A model generated the notes under the pieces. That model was not told where the DNA came from. It worked only from the letters and a program-made list of their open reading frames with translations, and searched no databases. Made by a program: the position numbers and the translations under genes. DNA of 64,000 bases from NCBI GenBank assembly GCA_910584875.1, contig CAJUDA010000003.1:62001-126000 (forward strand). Reading direction: 5' to 3'. This document shows positions 9,407-17,361 of the stretch, piece after piece. This DNA is from an uncultured Eubacterium sp. Its GTDB lineage: Bacteria > Bacillota > Clostridia > Lachnospirales > Lachnospiraceae. Each line of letters opens with the position of its first letter. Positions within the stretch are counted from its first letter, which is position 1.

Positions 9407-9913
9407 TTGAAGAATCTGTTTAATTATTTGTGGGAGCATTTTTCCCGGATCATCTGCCGGCTGTGCGGACTGGTCTGGGGGACGATGGGGCTTGTATGTC
9501 TGTTTGCGGCGTACCGTGTGTGGAACTATCTGTCCGAGCTGCAGGCGTTTCAGCTGGTGGGAAGGGGGACGCAGATTGCGGCGGTCACGATCCTGCTCAT
9601 GATCGGCATATTGTTTTGCATTTATGCAGTCGTGCAGTTCACACGGGAACGGGAAACTGCCCTGGCAGCGTTTTTCAATAAAAAAATACCAAATCTGGTG
9701 ATGGTTGTACTTACTTATTTTGTTTTTATTTTTATCCTGTGCTTTTTAACGATCGGGGAGATCTCATTGAAGACCAGATATGCAGTCCCCGTCCTGATTG
9801 CCGGCATTGTTCTGCTTATCCTGGATCTTTGCACAAATCTCGGGCTTTTCCCAGATCAGTGGGACAAGTCATCACTGATCCGCCGGATCCGACGTCGTGA
9901 TAAAAAACAATAG
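9407..9913 (+). CDS. Four-pass membrane protein of unknown function
   Basis: I do not recognise a family. The 168 residues hold four hydrophobic segments, near residues 18-35, 50-72, 88-112 and 118-137, between a basic-aromatic N terminus and a charged tail rich in Arg and Lys. The start is TTG at 9407, chosen because AAGGAGGG at 9393-9400 lies 6 nt upstream; the frame is open further back into nth but with no ribosome site. It follows nth by 20 nt and ends at a shared terminator, so it is probably the last gene of the operon. No catalytic motif is visible. Confidence 0.75.
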   Translation: MKNLFNYLWEHFSRIICRLCGLVWGTMGLVCLFAAYRVWNYLSELQAFQLVGRGTQIAAVTILLMIGILFCIYAVVQFTRERETALAAFFNKKIPNLVMVVLTYFVFIFILCFLTIGEISLKTRYAVPVLIAGIVLLILDLCTNLGLFPDQWDKSSLIRRIRRRDKKQ

Positions 9914-9919
9914 AGAGAA

Positions 9920-9962
9920 TCATACTGACAAAGGGTTACTTTTCCTTTGTCAGTATTTTTTC
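9920..9962. terminator. Bidirectional terminator between convergent genes
   Basis: ATACTGACAAAGG at 9922-9934 pairs perfectly with CCTTTGTCAGTAT at 9944-9956, with T runs on the right and A runs on the left. The stop codon of the minus-strand gene lies in the loop, so one hairpin serves both transcripts. Confidence 0.9.
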
Positions 9963-10346
9963 ATATAAAAGACCTACAAGAAACCAGAGAGGGGCATAAT
10001 CAAAACGGACGATTCCCTTGTAGTTGCTTTTGGCATCGCTGTAGTCCCAGGGACAGCAGTCTTTCTTTTTCAACAGGCTGCCGGTACTGAATTCTGTCAA
10101 AAAGATAAAAAAGGTATAGATCGATCCCCGCAGCATAATATTCTTTCCCTCCAGTTTGTGACAGAGGGGGGACATGACCGAAGCCATGCCATAGATGGGA
10201 AACATCCAGATGGAGGTGGCGCACTCCATTTTCTTGTTCTTTTCAAAGCAGATGGAACCAAGACCGGTCCAGAAACATTCGAGCCCCCAGCCTGTCAGTC
10301 CGCATTTCATAAATTGTTCTGCCTGCTTTTTTAATCTGTGCTTCAT
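9936..10346 (-). CDS. Putative ABC-transporter type IV (CmpB-like) membrane protein
   Basis: A 136-residue membrane protein. The C-terminal half reads CCPWDYSD, then about ten residues on IVRFDYAPLWFLVGLLYEK, a pattern I associate with the family annotated as putative ABC-transporter type IV (PF06541), of unknown function. There are several hydrophobic segments, one near 85-100 with a GSLLKK step. It stands alone on the minus strand with no ATPase or binding protein beside it, so transport is unproven. The ribosome site before the ATG is weak. It shares a terminator with the gene cluster on the other strand. Confidence 0.65.
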   Translation of the reverse strand: MKHRLKKQAEQFMKCGLTGWGLECFWTGLGSICFEKNKKMECATSIWMFPIYGMASVMSPLCHKLEGKNIMLRGSIYTFFIFLTEFSTGSLLKKKDCCPWDYSDAKSNYKGIVRFDYAPLWFLVGLLYEKILTKEK

Positions 10347-10400
10347 ACCAGATCCTGCCTTTCCAGTTTTAATTTACGTTGTACTAGTATGTCCAAATCA

Positions 10401-10429
10401 TTGCTAAGTAATTCCAAATCTGTTATACT
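10401..10429 (+). promoter_or_regulatory. Extended -10 promoter of the DUF1015 gene
   Basis: TTGCTA at 10401-10406, then 17 nt, then TATACT at 10424-10429 with TGT just before it (extended -10). The start codon is 50 nt downstream. Confidence 0.7.
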
Positions 10430-10479
10430 AAACATATATTTACAAATTATGAGAGGAAATCAGGAACGGAGGTACTTGT

Positions 10480-11715
10480 ATGGCAGCGATCAGACCATTT
10501 CATTGTGTGCGCCCCAGGGAAGATGTGGCGTGCCGGGTGGCAGCATTACCCTATGATGTTTACAACAGGCAGGAGGCAAAGGCAGAGGTAGAGAGGGAGC
10601 CGTTGTCCTTTTTGAAGATTGACCGGGCAGAGACCAGTTTTCCCGACTCTGTGGATACCTATGCGCCGGAGGTGTATCAGAGGGCGGCAGAACTGCTGCA
10701 GAAGGATTTGGCGGACGGTGTATATATCAGAGATGAGCAGTCCTCCTATTATGTCTATGAGCTGACGATGGACGGGCGCGCCCAGACAGGACTTGTGGCT
10801 TGTGCGTCAGTGGATGATTATGTAAATAATGTTATTAAGAAACATGAGAATACAAGAGAGGATAAGGAGATTGACCGCATTACCCATGTGGATACCTGCA
10901 GTGCCCAGACAGGTCCGATCTTTCTTGCCTACCGCTCCCATGAAACGATCAATGAAGTGGTGGAGAAGGCGCGGAAAGAAAAGCCTTTGTATGATTTTAC
11001 TGCGGTGGACGGGATCACACACAGGGTATGGAAGATCAGCGATCCGGCAGAGGCAGGGAAGGTCAGCAGGGCGTTTGACGGAATCCATCAGATTTATATT
11101 GCCGACGGGCATCACAGGGCGGCATCTGCCGTGAAGGTGGGATTGAAGCGCCGGAGTGAACATCCGGACTATGATGGTACCGAGGAGTTCAATTATTTCC
11201 TGTCGGTACTGTTTCCCCATGACCAGCTGATGATCATGGATTATAACCGTACCGTAAAGGATCTGAACGGATACACAAAACCAGAGTTTCTCGACAAGGT
11301 GTCACAGTGTTTTTCACTGGAAGAAAGCGATGCAGCAGTGAAACCGGATGCAAAGGGGACCTTTGGCATGTATCTGGAAGGAAAGTGGTACCGGCTGGTG
11401 GCGAAGAAGGCATTGTTTGAGGGAAAGGACGCCGTAGGGAGACTGGATGTATCGATCCTGCAGGATTATCTGCTGGCGCCGGTCCTGGGGATCGGAGACC
11501 CCAGGACAGATGCCCGGATTGATTTTATCGGAGGGATCCGGGGACTGGAGGAGCTGGAGAGCAGGGCGGATTCAGATATGAAAGTATCCTTTTCCCTGTA
11601 TCCGACATCCATTCACGAATTGTTTGACGTGGCAGACCAGGGACTTTTGATGCCGCCGAAATCAACATGGTTTGAACCGAAGCTTCGCAGCGGGTTATTT
11701 ATTCACGAGATATAG
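10480..11715 (+). CDS. DUF1015 family protein
   Basis: A 411-residue soluble protein of the DUF1015 type (PF06245), widespread in Clostridia and of unknown biochemical role. Hallmarks seen are IRPFHCVRP at the N terminus, ALPYDVYN, HENT near the first third, the histidine-rich IADGHHRAASA around residue 210, and FIGGIRG near residue 350. Members sometimes sit beside serine or glycan metabolism genes; here the partner is glgB, 32 nt downstream. A good GGAGG site precedes the ATG at 10480. The histidine cluster suggests a metal or nucleotide site, but this is only a guess. Confidence 0.8.
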   Translation: MAAIRPFHCVRPREDVACRVAALPYDVYNRQEAKAEVEREPLSFLKIDRAETSFPDSVDTYAPEVYQRAAELLQKDLADGVYIRDEQSSYYVYELTMDGRAQTGLVACASVDDYVNNVIKKHENTREDKEIDRITHVDTCSAQTGPIFLAYRSHETINEVVEKARKEKPLYDFTAVDGITHRVWKISDPAEAGKVSRAFDGIHQIYIADGHHRAASAVKVGLKRRSEHPDYDGTEEFNYFLSVLFPHDQLMIMDYNRTVKDLNGYTKPEFLDKVSQCFSLEESDAAVKPDAKGTFGMYLEGKWYRLVAKKALFEGKDAVGRLDVSILQDYLLAPVLGIGDPRTDARIDFIGGIRGLEELESRADSDMKVSFSLYPTSIHELFDVADQGLLMPPKSTWFEPKLRSGLFIHEI

Positions 11716-11747
11716 ACAATGAGACAGTGTGACAAAAGGAGGTATAT

Positions 11748-13997
11748 ATGGCTTTACGATTAGAGGATTATATGCAGTGGCCGGAGATCGAGGCACTGGA
11801 GTATGCAGAATGTGGAAGACCGGAGACGGTGCTGGGACCGAGGATGATCAAACGATCCCATGTCCTGGTGACGGCTCTTTTTCAGGATGCCGATGCAGTG
11901 AAAGTAAAAGTTTCTGATACAGAGAAAGAATACAAGATGGAAAAAATGGATGAGTTCGGATACTATGCGGTACTGATCCCTGCCAAAAAGATCCCTCATT
12001 ATCAATTCCTTGTAAAAAAAGGGAAAAAGCAGACAGCCATGCCAGATCCATATGCCATTGATCCACTGATCGACAGCATGGATATGAACCAGTTTAATAA
12101 TGGTGTCCATGATACCATTTATCAGAAGCTTGGCGCACATCCCGTAACAGTGGATGGCGTGAAGGGGACGTATTTTGCTGTCTGGGCGCCAAATGCCAGG
12201 GCGGTCAGTGTTGTAGGGGATTTCAATGACTGGGATGCGTGTGCGGCGCCGATGCGCTTTTTGCCAGATGCAGGGATCTATGAACTCTTTGTAGCAGGCG
12301 TCGGCAAGGGAGAGATCTATAAATTCCGGCTTCTGGACAGCACGGGCCGTGAGGTACTGAAGGCAGATCCTTTTGCCAGCTATGCAGAACGTCGTCCTAA
12401 GACAGCAAGCGTTGTCTGGAACAGCGATTATAAATGGAAAGATAAGGAATGGCTGGAGTCACGCAGGAAATGGAAAGTGAAAAAAGAGGCGATGATCATC
12501 TATGAAGTTTCACTGGCGGGCTTTTGCAAGCCGAAGGATGCGGAAGGGGAGGAAAGAGAGGCATTCAGCAATTACAGGGATATCGCACCGGTTCTTGCCA
12601 GATACTGTGAGGAAATGGGATATACCCATGTGGAACTCATGCCAGTGATGGAATATCCTTTTGACGGCTCCTGGGGCTACCAGGTTACCGGATACTATGC
12701 GCCGACAGCACGTTATGGGACGCCGGATGATTTCCGGTATTTTGTAGATTATATGCACCGCCATGGGCTGGGTGTGATCCTGGACTGGGTACCGGCGCAT
12801 TTCCCGAAGGATGAACACGGGCTTGCCCGGTTTGACGGTACCTGTCTGTTTGAACACCTGGATCCGAGACAGGGCGAGCATCCGCATTGGGGAACACTGA
12901 TCTATAATTATGGCAGACCCCAGGTTGTGAATTTCCTTGTCGCCAATGCGCTTTACTGGCTGGAAGAATTCCATGCCGATGGTCTCCGCATGGATGCGGT
13001 AGCGTCTATGCTGTATCTGGATTATGGAAAAAATGATGGTGAATGGGTGGCAAATATTTATGGCGGCAATGAGAATCTGGAGGCGATCGCTTTTATCCAG
13101 AGGGTAAATGACAAGATCCATGCGCGGAGAGATGGGACTCTCTCCATCGCAGAAGAGTCTACAGCCTGGCCGCAGGTCACGGGAAGCACATCGGATGAGG
13201 GGCTTGGTTTTGATCTGAAATGGAATATGGGCTGGATGAATGATTATCTGGAATACATCCGCACCGATCCTTTGTTCCGCAAAGGAAGACACGGTATGCT
13301 GACATTCAGTATGGTATATCAGTATTCCGAAGAATTTGTCCTTGTCCTGAGTCATGATGAGGTCGTCCACATGAAAGGATCCATGTATACAAAGATGCCG
13401 GGAGAGAGGAAAGATAAATTTGCCAGTCTGCGGCTGACATACGGATATATGGCGGCACATCCGGGCAAGCAGCTTTTGTTTATGGGACAGGAGTTTGGGC
13501 AGGAGCGTGAGTGGAGTGAAGAGCGTGAACTGGACTGGGATCTGCTGGAACCAGTGGATGGAGAGATGTCAGACAATGAACGGCTCAGGCAGTATGTCAG
13601 TATACTGAATTCCTTTTATCTGGCGCATCCAGCGATGTATGTCGATGATTCCCGTCCGTCTGGTTTTGAGTGGATCAGCACGCTGGATGCGGACCGGAGT
13701 GTGATCGCTTTCGTAAGAAAATGCAAGGATGAGACACTGCTCATTCTCTGTAATTTTACACCGGTGTCTTATGAAAAGTTTACCGTGGGCGTGCCGTTTG
13801 CCGGAAAATATAAGGAAATCTTTAACAGCGATTCGGTGGAATATGGGGGTACCGGATTTGTCAATCCACGGATGAAGCAGTCAAAGAAGATTAAGTGTGA
13901 CGGCAGGCCAAATTCACTGGAGTGCAAACTGGCGCCGCTGTCAATCCAGATCTTTAACTGCACAAAAGTATCACAGAAGGGCAGTAAAAAGAAGTGA
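11748..13997 (+). CDS. glgB: 1,4-alpha-glucan branching enzyme
   Basis: GH13 enzyme that makes alpha-1,6 branches in glycogen. N-terminal carbohydrate-binding-like modules occupy about 1-240; the second contains FAVWAPNARAVSVVGDFNDW. The TIM barrel follows with GYQVTGYYAPTARYG, the nucleophile in DGLRMDAVASM, the acid/base Glu in SIAEES, and the transition-state Asp in LSHDEVVH. The 749 residues match the long two-module form. It begins at an ATG behind AAAGGAGG. No other glg genes are in the window, so the rest of the glycogen set must be elsewhere. Confidence 0.95.
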   Translation: MALRLEDYMQWPEIEALEYAECGRPETVLGPRMIKRSHVLVTALFQDADAVKVKVSDTEKEYKMEKMDEFGYYAVLIPAKKIPHYQFLVKKGKKQTAMPDPYAIDPLIDSMDMNQFNNGVHDTIYQKLGAHPVTVDGVKGTYFAVWAPNARAVSVVGDFNDWDACAAPMRFLPDAGIYELFVAGVGKGEIYKFRLLDSTGREVLKADPFASYAERRPKTASVVWNSDYKWKDKEWLESRRKWKVKKEAMIIYEVSLAGFCKPKDAEGEEREAFSNYRDIAPVLARYCEEMGYTHVELMPVMEYPFDGSWGYQVTGYYAPTARYGTPDDFRYFVDYMHRHGLGVILDWVPAHFPKDEHGLARFDGTCLFEHLDPRQGEHPHWGTLIYNYGRPQVVNFLVANALYWLEEFHADGLRMDAVASMLYLDYGKNDGEWVANIYGGNENLEAIAFIQRVNDKIHARRDGTLSIAEESTAWPQVTGSTSDEGLGFDLKWNMGWMNDYLEYIRTDPLFRKGRHGMLTFSMVYQYSEEFVLVLSHDEVVHMKGSMYTKMPGERKDKFASLRLTYGYMAAHPGKQLLFMGQEFGQEREWSEERELDWDLLEPVDGEMSDNERLRQYVSILNSFYLAHPAMYVDDSRPSGFEWISTLDADRSVIAFVRKCKDETLLILCNFTPVSYEKFTVGVPFAGKYKEIFNSDSVEYGGTGFVNPRMKQSKKIKCDGRPNSLECKLAPLSIQIFNCTKVSQKGSKKK

Positions 13998-14011
13998 TCG
14001 GGGGATAGTCA

Positions 14012-14146
14012 ATGACGCATAAGGAGAGAGCAGAACAGCTGTGGAAGCTGCAGAGCATCGGCTGTGACCAGGTACAGGGATACTATTATGCCCGGCCAAT
14101 GCCGGAAGAGGAGTTCTTTGAACTACTGGGAGGACAAAAGGCATGA
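14012..14146 (+). CDS. 44-codon ORF matching the C-terminal tail of an EAL domain
   Basis: The ORF contains IGCDQVQGYYYARPMPEEEF, which I recognise as the last turn of EAL (c-di-GMP phosphodiesterase) domains, preceded by KERAEQL as in their final helix. The rest of the domain, including the EAL and DDF motifs, is absent upstream, where glgB ends 14 nt before. It nevertheless has an ATG, a GGGGGA site 6-11 nt upstream, and an ATGA overlap with the next gene. It may be a translated relic, a leader for coupling translation of the TPR gene, or a real microprotein. Catalysis is impossible. Confidence 0.6.
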   Translation: MTHKERAEQLWKLQSIGCDQVQGYYYARPMPEEEFFELLGGQKA

Positions 14147-14952
14147 AAGAGAAGATCATTACTTTTTTCAACGTTGTATTTATTATTCTCAGCGTTGTAC
14201 TGATCGTATATAACTTTGTCTTTGCTCCGCAGCCGGACTGGAGGCGTGTGGCAGGTATCCTGGGGGTACTGGTGGTATGGCTGGCATCCACCACCAGCGC
14301 CCTGCGTAAGCAGAGAGTATCGGTAGAACGGATCAACCGGGATGCTTATGGTCATATACTGGGTGACATCTTTGCAGATCGTCCCAGGAAGTACAGGAAA
14401 CTGATGAAGGGAATCGAGTTGTATAATGGAGATCACCTGGAGTCTGCCATCCGGAAGCTTTCTTCCCTGCTGGATCACTGTGAGTCGGAGAAAGAGTGTG
14501 CGGTGGTCCGGTTTTTTGTTGCCGCCAGCGCCATGGATGCCGGACTGTATCATGATGCGGCAGAGATCCTCGAGCTGGCATTGCAGGAGGATCCGACCAT
14601 GGCAGACGCCAGAAACAACCTGGGCGTATGTTATAAAATGAGGGGGGAACTGGAGAAGGCGCGCCGTACGTTTGAAGAGGTCCTGATTTATGATCCCAGA
14701 AATGCCATGACTTATGTCAACCTGGGACAGTGCTATGAGTCGCAGGCAGACTGGGAACGCTCGCTGTATTATGCACAGGAGGCACTGCGTCTCAACAGCA
14801 ACAGCCTGGAGGCGATGGCGATGGGGCATCTTGCCTGTGAACGGCTGGGAGACAGGCGGAATGCAGAGAGATACCGGGAGATGTTTTTGGTAAACGGTGG
14901 TACAGAGGAAGGCCTGGCAGACTGGAAAGGCGATTGTGTGGAGAAGTCATGA
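14143..14952 (+). CDS. Membrane-anchored tetratricopeptide repeat protein
   Basis: The 269 residues start with two hydrophobic segments (about 5-27 and 37-52), then a cytosolic or external helical part with TPR repeats. The clearest are at about 147-180 (MADARNNLGVCYKMRGELEKA) and 181-214 (AMTYVNLGQCYESQADWERS). TPRs are protein-binding scaffolds; no enzyme motif is present. Its start overlaps the stop of the EAL-tail ORF (ATGA), and its own stop overlaps the next start the same way, so these three short genes behind glgB are translationally coupled. The specific role is unknown. Confidence 0.8.
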   Translation: MKEKIITFFNVVFIILSVVLIVYNFVFAPQPDWRRVAGILGVLVVWLASTTSALRKQRVSVERINRDAYGHILGDIFADRPRKYRKLMKGIELYNGDHLESAIRKLSSLLDHCESEKECAVVRFFVAASAMDAGLYHDAAEILELALQEDPTMADARNNLGVCYKMRGELEKARRTFEEVLIYDPRNAMTYVNLGQCYESQADWERSLYYAQEALRLNSNSLEAMAMGHLACERLGDRRNAERYREMFLVNGGTEEGLADWKGDCVEKS

Positions 14953-15650
14953 TGGAAGAAATCCAGTGGTGTATCAATGACGTCCCGGTTTTTCTGGTCA
15001 GGAAGAATATTAAGAATTATTATATTAGGATAAAGGCACCAGATGCGAAGGTTATGGTGTCTGTTCCTGTTTCTGCAGCCCATGGCGTGATCGAAGATTT
15101 TATCATGGGGCACTGGGACTGGATTATGAAAAAGCGGGAAGAAGTGCTTGCTTCCGGGTCAGGGACGGAAGAGGCAGGAGAGAAGGAATATAAAACGGGA
15201 GAGATCCATGATCTGTGGGGGATGCCGTATGAACTGGATGTACAGCGTTCTCTGAAGAAGCCGGTGACAGAATTGAGGGGCAGTCGGATCTATATGCGGG
15301 TCACTGCCCATTCTACAGTAGAAGAACGGCGGAAACAGCTGGATCAGTGGTATCAGGAACAGCTTAGGCAGGTATTGCCGGAACTGGTGGAGAAATATGA
15401 ATCCATTGTTGGGAAGAAGGTATCCGAATGGCGGTTCCGCCGTATGAAGACACGGTGGGGAAGCTGTCAGATCCAGAAAAAACGGATCTGTCTCAATATC
15501 CAGCTGGCAGAGATGCCACAGGAATGTCTGGAATATGTGATCGTGCATGAGCTCACACATCTGTATGAGCGGGGTCACAATCAGCGGTTCTGGGGGCTGG
15601 TGGATCAGTTTTATCCCAGATGGCGGGACGTAAAACGGAAGATGCGTTGA
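14949..15650 (+). CDS. YgjP-like metallopeptidase-domain protein
   Basis: A 233-residue protein of the YgjP/DUF45 (PF01863) type. The zinc motif VIVHELTHLYERGHNQRFW supplies HExxH plus a third downstream His, and SEWRFRRMKTRWGSC is the usual preceding signature. Members resemble SprT and M48 peptidases, but their substrates are unknown. I chose the ATG at 14949, which overlaps the TPR stop as ATGA; the ATG at 14952 is an alternative. There is no signal peptide, so it should be cytosolic. It ends 95 nt before nifS, which has its own promoter. Confidence 0.85.
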   Translation: MMEEIQWCINDVPVFLVRKNIKNYYIRIKAPDAKVMVSVPVSAAHGVIEDFIMGHWDWIMKKREEVLASGSGTEEAGEKEYKTGEIHDLWGMPYELDVQRSLKKPVTELRGSRIYMRVTAHSTVEERRKQLDQWYQEQLRQVLPELVEKYESIVGKKVSEWRFRRMKTRWGSCQIQKKRICLNIQLAEMPQECLEYVIVHELTHLYERGHNQRFWGLVDQFYPRWRDVKRKMR

Positions 15651-15666
15651 GCGGCGGATCTTCCTC

Positions 15667-15694
15667 TTGACATAAAACATAAACTTGCTATAAT
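15667..15694 (+). promoter_or_regulatory. Strong promoter of nifS-nifU-mnmA
   Basis: A perfect TTGACA at 15667-15672 and a perfect TATAAT at 15689-15694 with TGC before it (extended -10), spaced 16 nt. Transcription would begin near 15701, within or just before the inverted repeat at 15711-15729. Confidence 0.8.
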
Positions 15695-15710
15695 GAGTAT
15701 ATTGAGTATA

Positions 15711-15729
15711 TCCTATCAGAATTATAGGA
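15711..15729 (+). promoter_or_regulatory. Inverted repeat, possible operator before nifS
   Basis: TCCTAT and ATAGGA are separated by 7 nt and lie 10-30 nt after the expected transcription start, just before the ribosome site. The position suits a repressor operator, for example of an Rrf2/IscR-type regulator, but no such regulator is encoded nearby. Confidence 0.4.
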
Positions 15730-15745
15730 AATGGAGGTTTCATTC

Positions 15746-16930
15746 ATGAATGACTTGATATATCTGGATAATGCCGCCACGACGGCAGTGAAACCAGAGG
15801 TAGTGGAAGCCATGCTGCCATATTTTACTGAAGTTTACAGTAATCCCTCCAGTGTATACCGGTTTGCCGGAAAGGCGAAAAAGGCAATGGAGGATGCCAG
15901 GGAGCAGATCGCAGGATTTGTAGGTGCGAAACCTGCAGAAATCTATTTTACCGGTGGCGGAAGTGAATCGGATAACTGGGCGATCAAGGCAGTGGCAGAA
16001 AATTATAGAGAAAAAGGAAAGCATATTATCACATCTAAGATTGAACACCATGCGGTCCTTCATACATGCGAATGGCTGGAGAAAAAGGGGTATGAAGTGA
16101 CTTATCTGGATGTCGATGAAAATGGTATTATTTCACTGGAGGAGCTGGAGAGAGCGATCCGCCCGGATACGATACTGATCACGATCATGTTTGCCAACAA
16201 CGAGATCGGTACGATCGAGCCGGTGAAGGAGATCGGAGAGATCGCCAGAAAACATGACGTTCTATTTCACACAGATGCCGTTCAGGCATTTGCCCATGTT
16301 CCAGTGAATGTTGAGGAAATGAATATTGATCTTATGAGTGCCAGCGGTCATAAATTCTACGGACCGAAGGGGATCGGATTTCTCTATATAAAAAATGGGA
16401 TCAGGATCAGTCCCCTGATCCACGGGGGTGCACAGGAGCGTTCCCGCCGTGCGGGGACCCATAATGTATCGGGCATCATCGGTATGGCGAAGGCGGCAGA
16501 GATCGCGATTGCTGATATGGAAGAAAACAGCCGGAAGGAGACAGAGATCAGGGATCATCTGATCCACCGCATTGAGCAGGAGATTCCCTATGTCAGGGTA
16601 AATGGTCACCGGGAGAAGAGGCTTCCCGGCAATGTCAATGTATGCTTCCGGTTTGTGGAAGGGGAATCCCTGCTGATCATGCTGGATCAGAAGGGGATCT
16701 GCGCCTCCAGCGGCTCGGCATGTACATCGGGTTCCCTGGATCCGTCCCATGTACTACTCGCCATCGGGCTGCCTCATGAGATCGCCCATGGTTCTGTACG
16801 GCTTACGTTGTCGGATACGACGACGAGGGAAGAGGCAGACTATGTGGTGGATAATCTGAAAGAGATAGTGGAGCGGATGCGCAGTATGTCTCCACTTTAT
16901 GATGATTTTATAAAAAGAAAGGAAGACTGA
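15746..16930 (+). CDS. nifS: Cysteine desulfurase, NifS/IscS family
   Basis: PLP enzyme that takes sulfur from cysteine and passes it as a persulfide. It starts MNDLIYLDNAATT. The PLP lysine is Lys203 in SGHKFYGPKG, and the mobile-loop cysteine is Cys326 in ASSGSACTSG. The 394-residue length is right for the family. GGAGG at 15733-15737 selects the ATG at 15746 rather than the in-frame ATG at 15731, which that ribosome site would overlap. It is followed after 2 nt by nifU and then mnmA, so sulfur probably goes both to Fe-S assembly and to tRNA 2-thiolation. Confidence 0.94.
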   Translation: MNDLIYLDNAATTAVKPEVVEAMLPYFTEVYSNPSSVYRFAGKAKKAMEDAREQIAGFVGAKPAEIYFTGGGSESDNWAIKAVAENYREKGKHIITSKIEHHAVLHTCEWLEKKGYEVTYLDVDENGIISLEELERAIRPDTILITIMFANNEIGTIEPVKEIGEIARKHDVLFHTDAVQAFAHVPVNVEEMNIDLMSASGHKFYGPKGIGFLYIKNGIRISPLIHGGAQERSRRAGTHNVSGIIGMAKAAEIAIADMEENSRKETEIRDHLIHRIEQEIPYVRVNGHREKRLPGNVNVCFRFVEGESLLIMLDQKGICASSGSACTSGSLDPSHVLLAIGLPHEIAHGSVRLTLSDTTTREEADYVVDNLKEIVERMRSMSPLYDDFIKRKED

Positions 16931-16932
16931 CA

Positions 16933-17361
16933 ATGGAATATAGCGAAAAGGTAATGGACCATTTTTCCAATCCAAGAAATGTAGGAGAGATTGATGATGC
17001 CAGTGGTGTCGGCACGGTGGGAAATGCCAAATGCGGCGACATTATGCGCATGTATCTGGATATAGATGAAGAGACAAAGATCATTAAAGATTGTAAATTC
17101 AAAACATTTGGCTGCGGAGCTGCTGTTGCCACAAGCAGTATGGCGACGGAACTGGTGATAGGAAAAACGATCTATGAGGCGCTGCAGGTGACGAATAAGG
17201 CAGTGATGGAGGCACTGGATGGTCTGCCGCCAGTGAAGGTACATTGTTCCCTGCTGGCAGAGGAAGCGATCCATGCCGCTCTCTGGGATTATGCAGAGAA
17301 GAACGGGATTGAAATCGAAGGGCTGGAAAAACCGAAAGCGGATATCAATGATGAAGAATAA
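16933..17361 (+). CDS. nifU: NifU/IscU-like Fe-S cluster scaffold
   Basis: A 142-residue scaffold of the NifU N-terminal (IscU) type. The three ligand cysteines are Cys34 (NAKCGD, with Asp36), Cys61 (FGCGAA) and Cys105 (HCSLLAEEA). The C-terminal NFU domain of full nitrogen-fixation NifU is absent, which is normal for Clostridia. It builds clusters from NifS sulfur. It begins 2 nt after nifS, and its end overlaps the start of mnmA by about 11 nt. Confidence 0.93.
   Translation: MEYSEKVMDHFSNPRNVGEIDDASGVGTVGNAKCGDIMRMYLDIDEETKIIKDCKFKTFGCGAAVATSSMATELVIGKTIYEALQVTNKAVMEALDGLPPVKVHCSLLAEEAIHAALWDYAEKNGIEIEGLEKPKADINDEE

Noticed and set aside
12510..13460. 316-codon open frame on the minus strand
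   Set aside because: It is antisense to the catalytic core of glgB, where codon bias opens the reverse frame. No family features are present.
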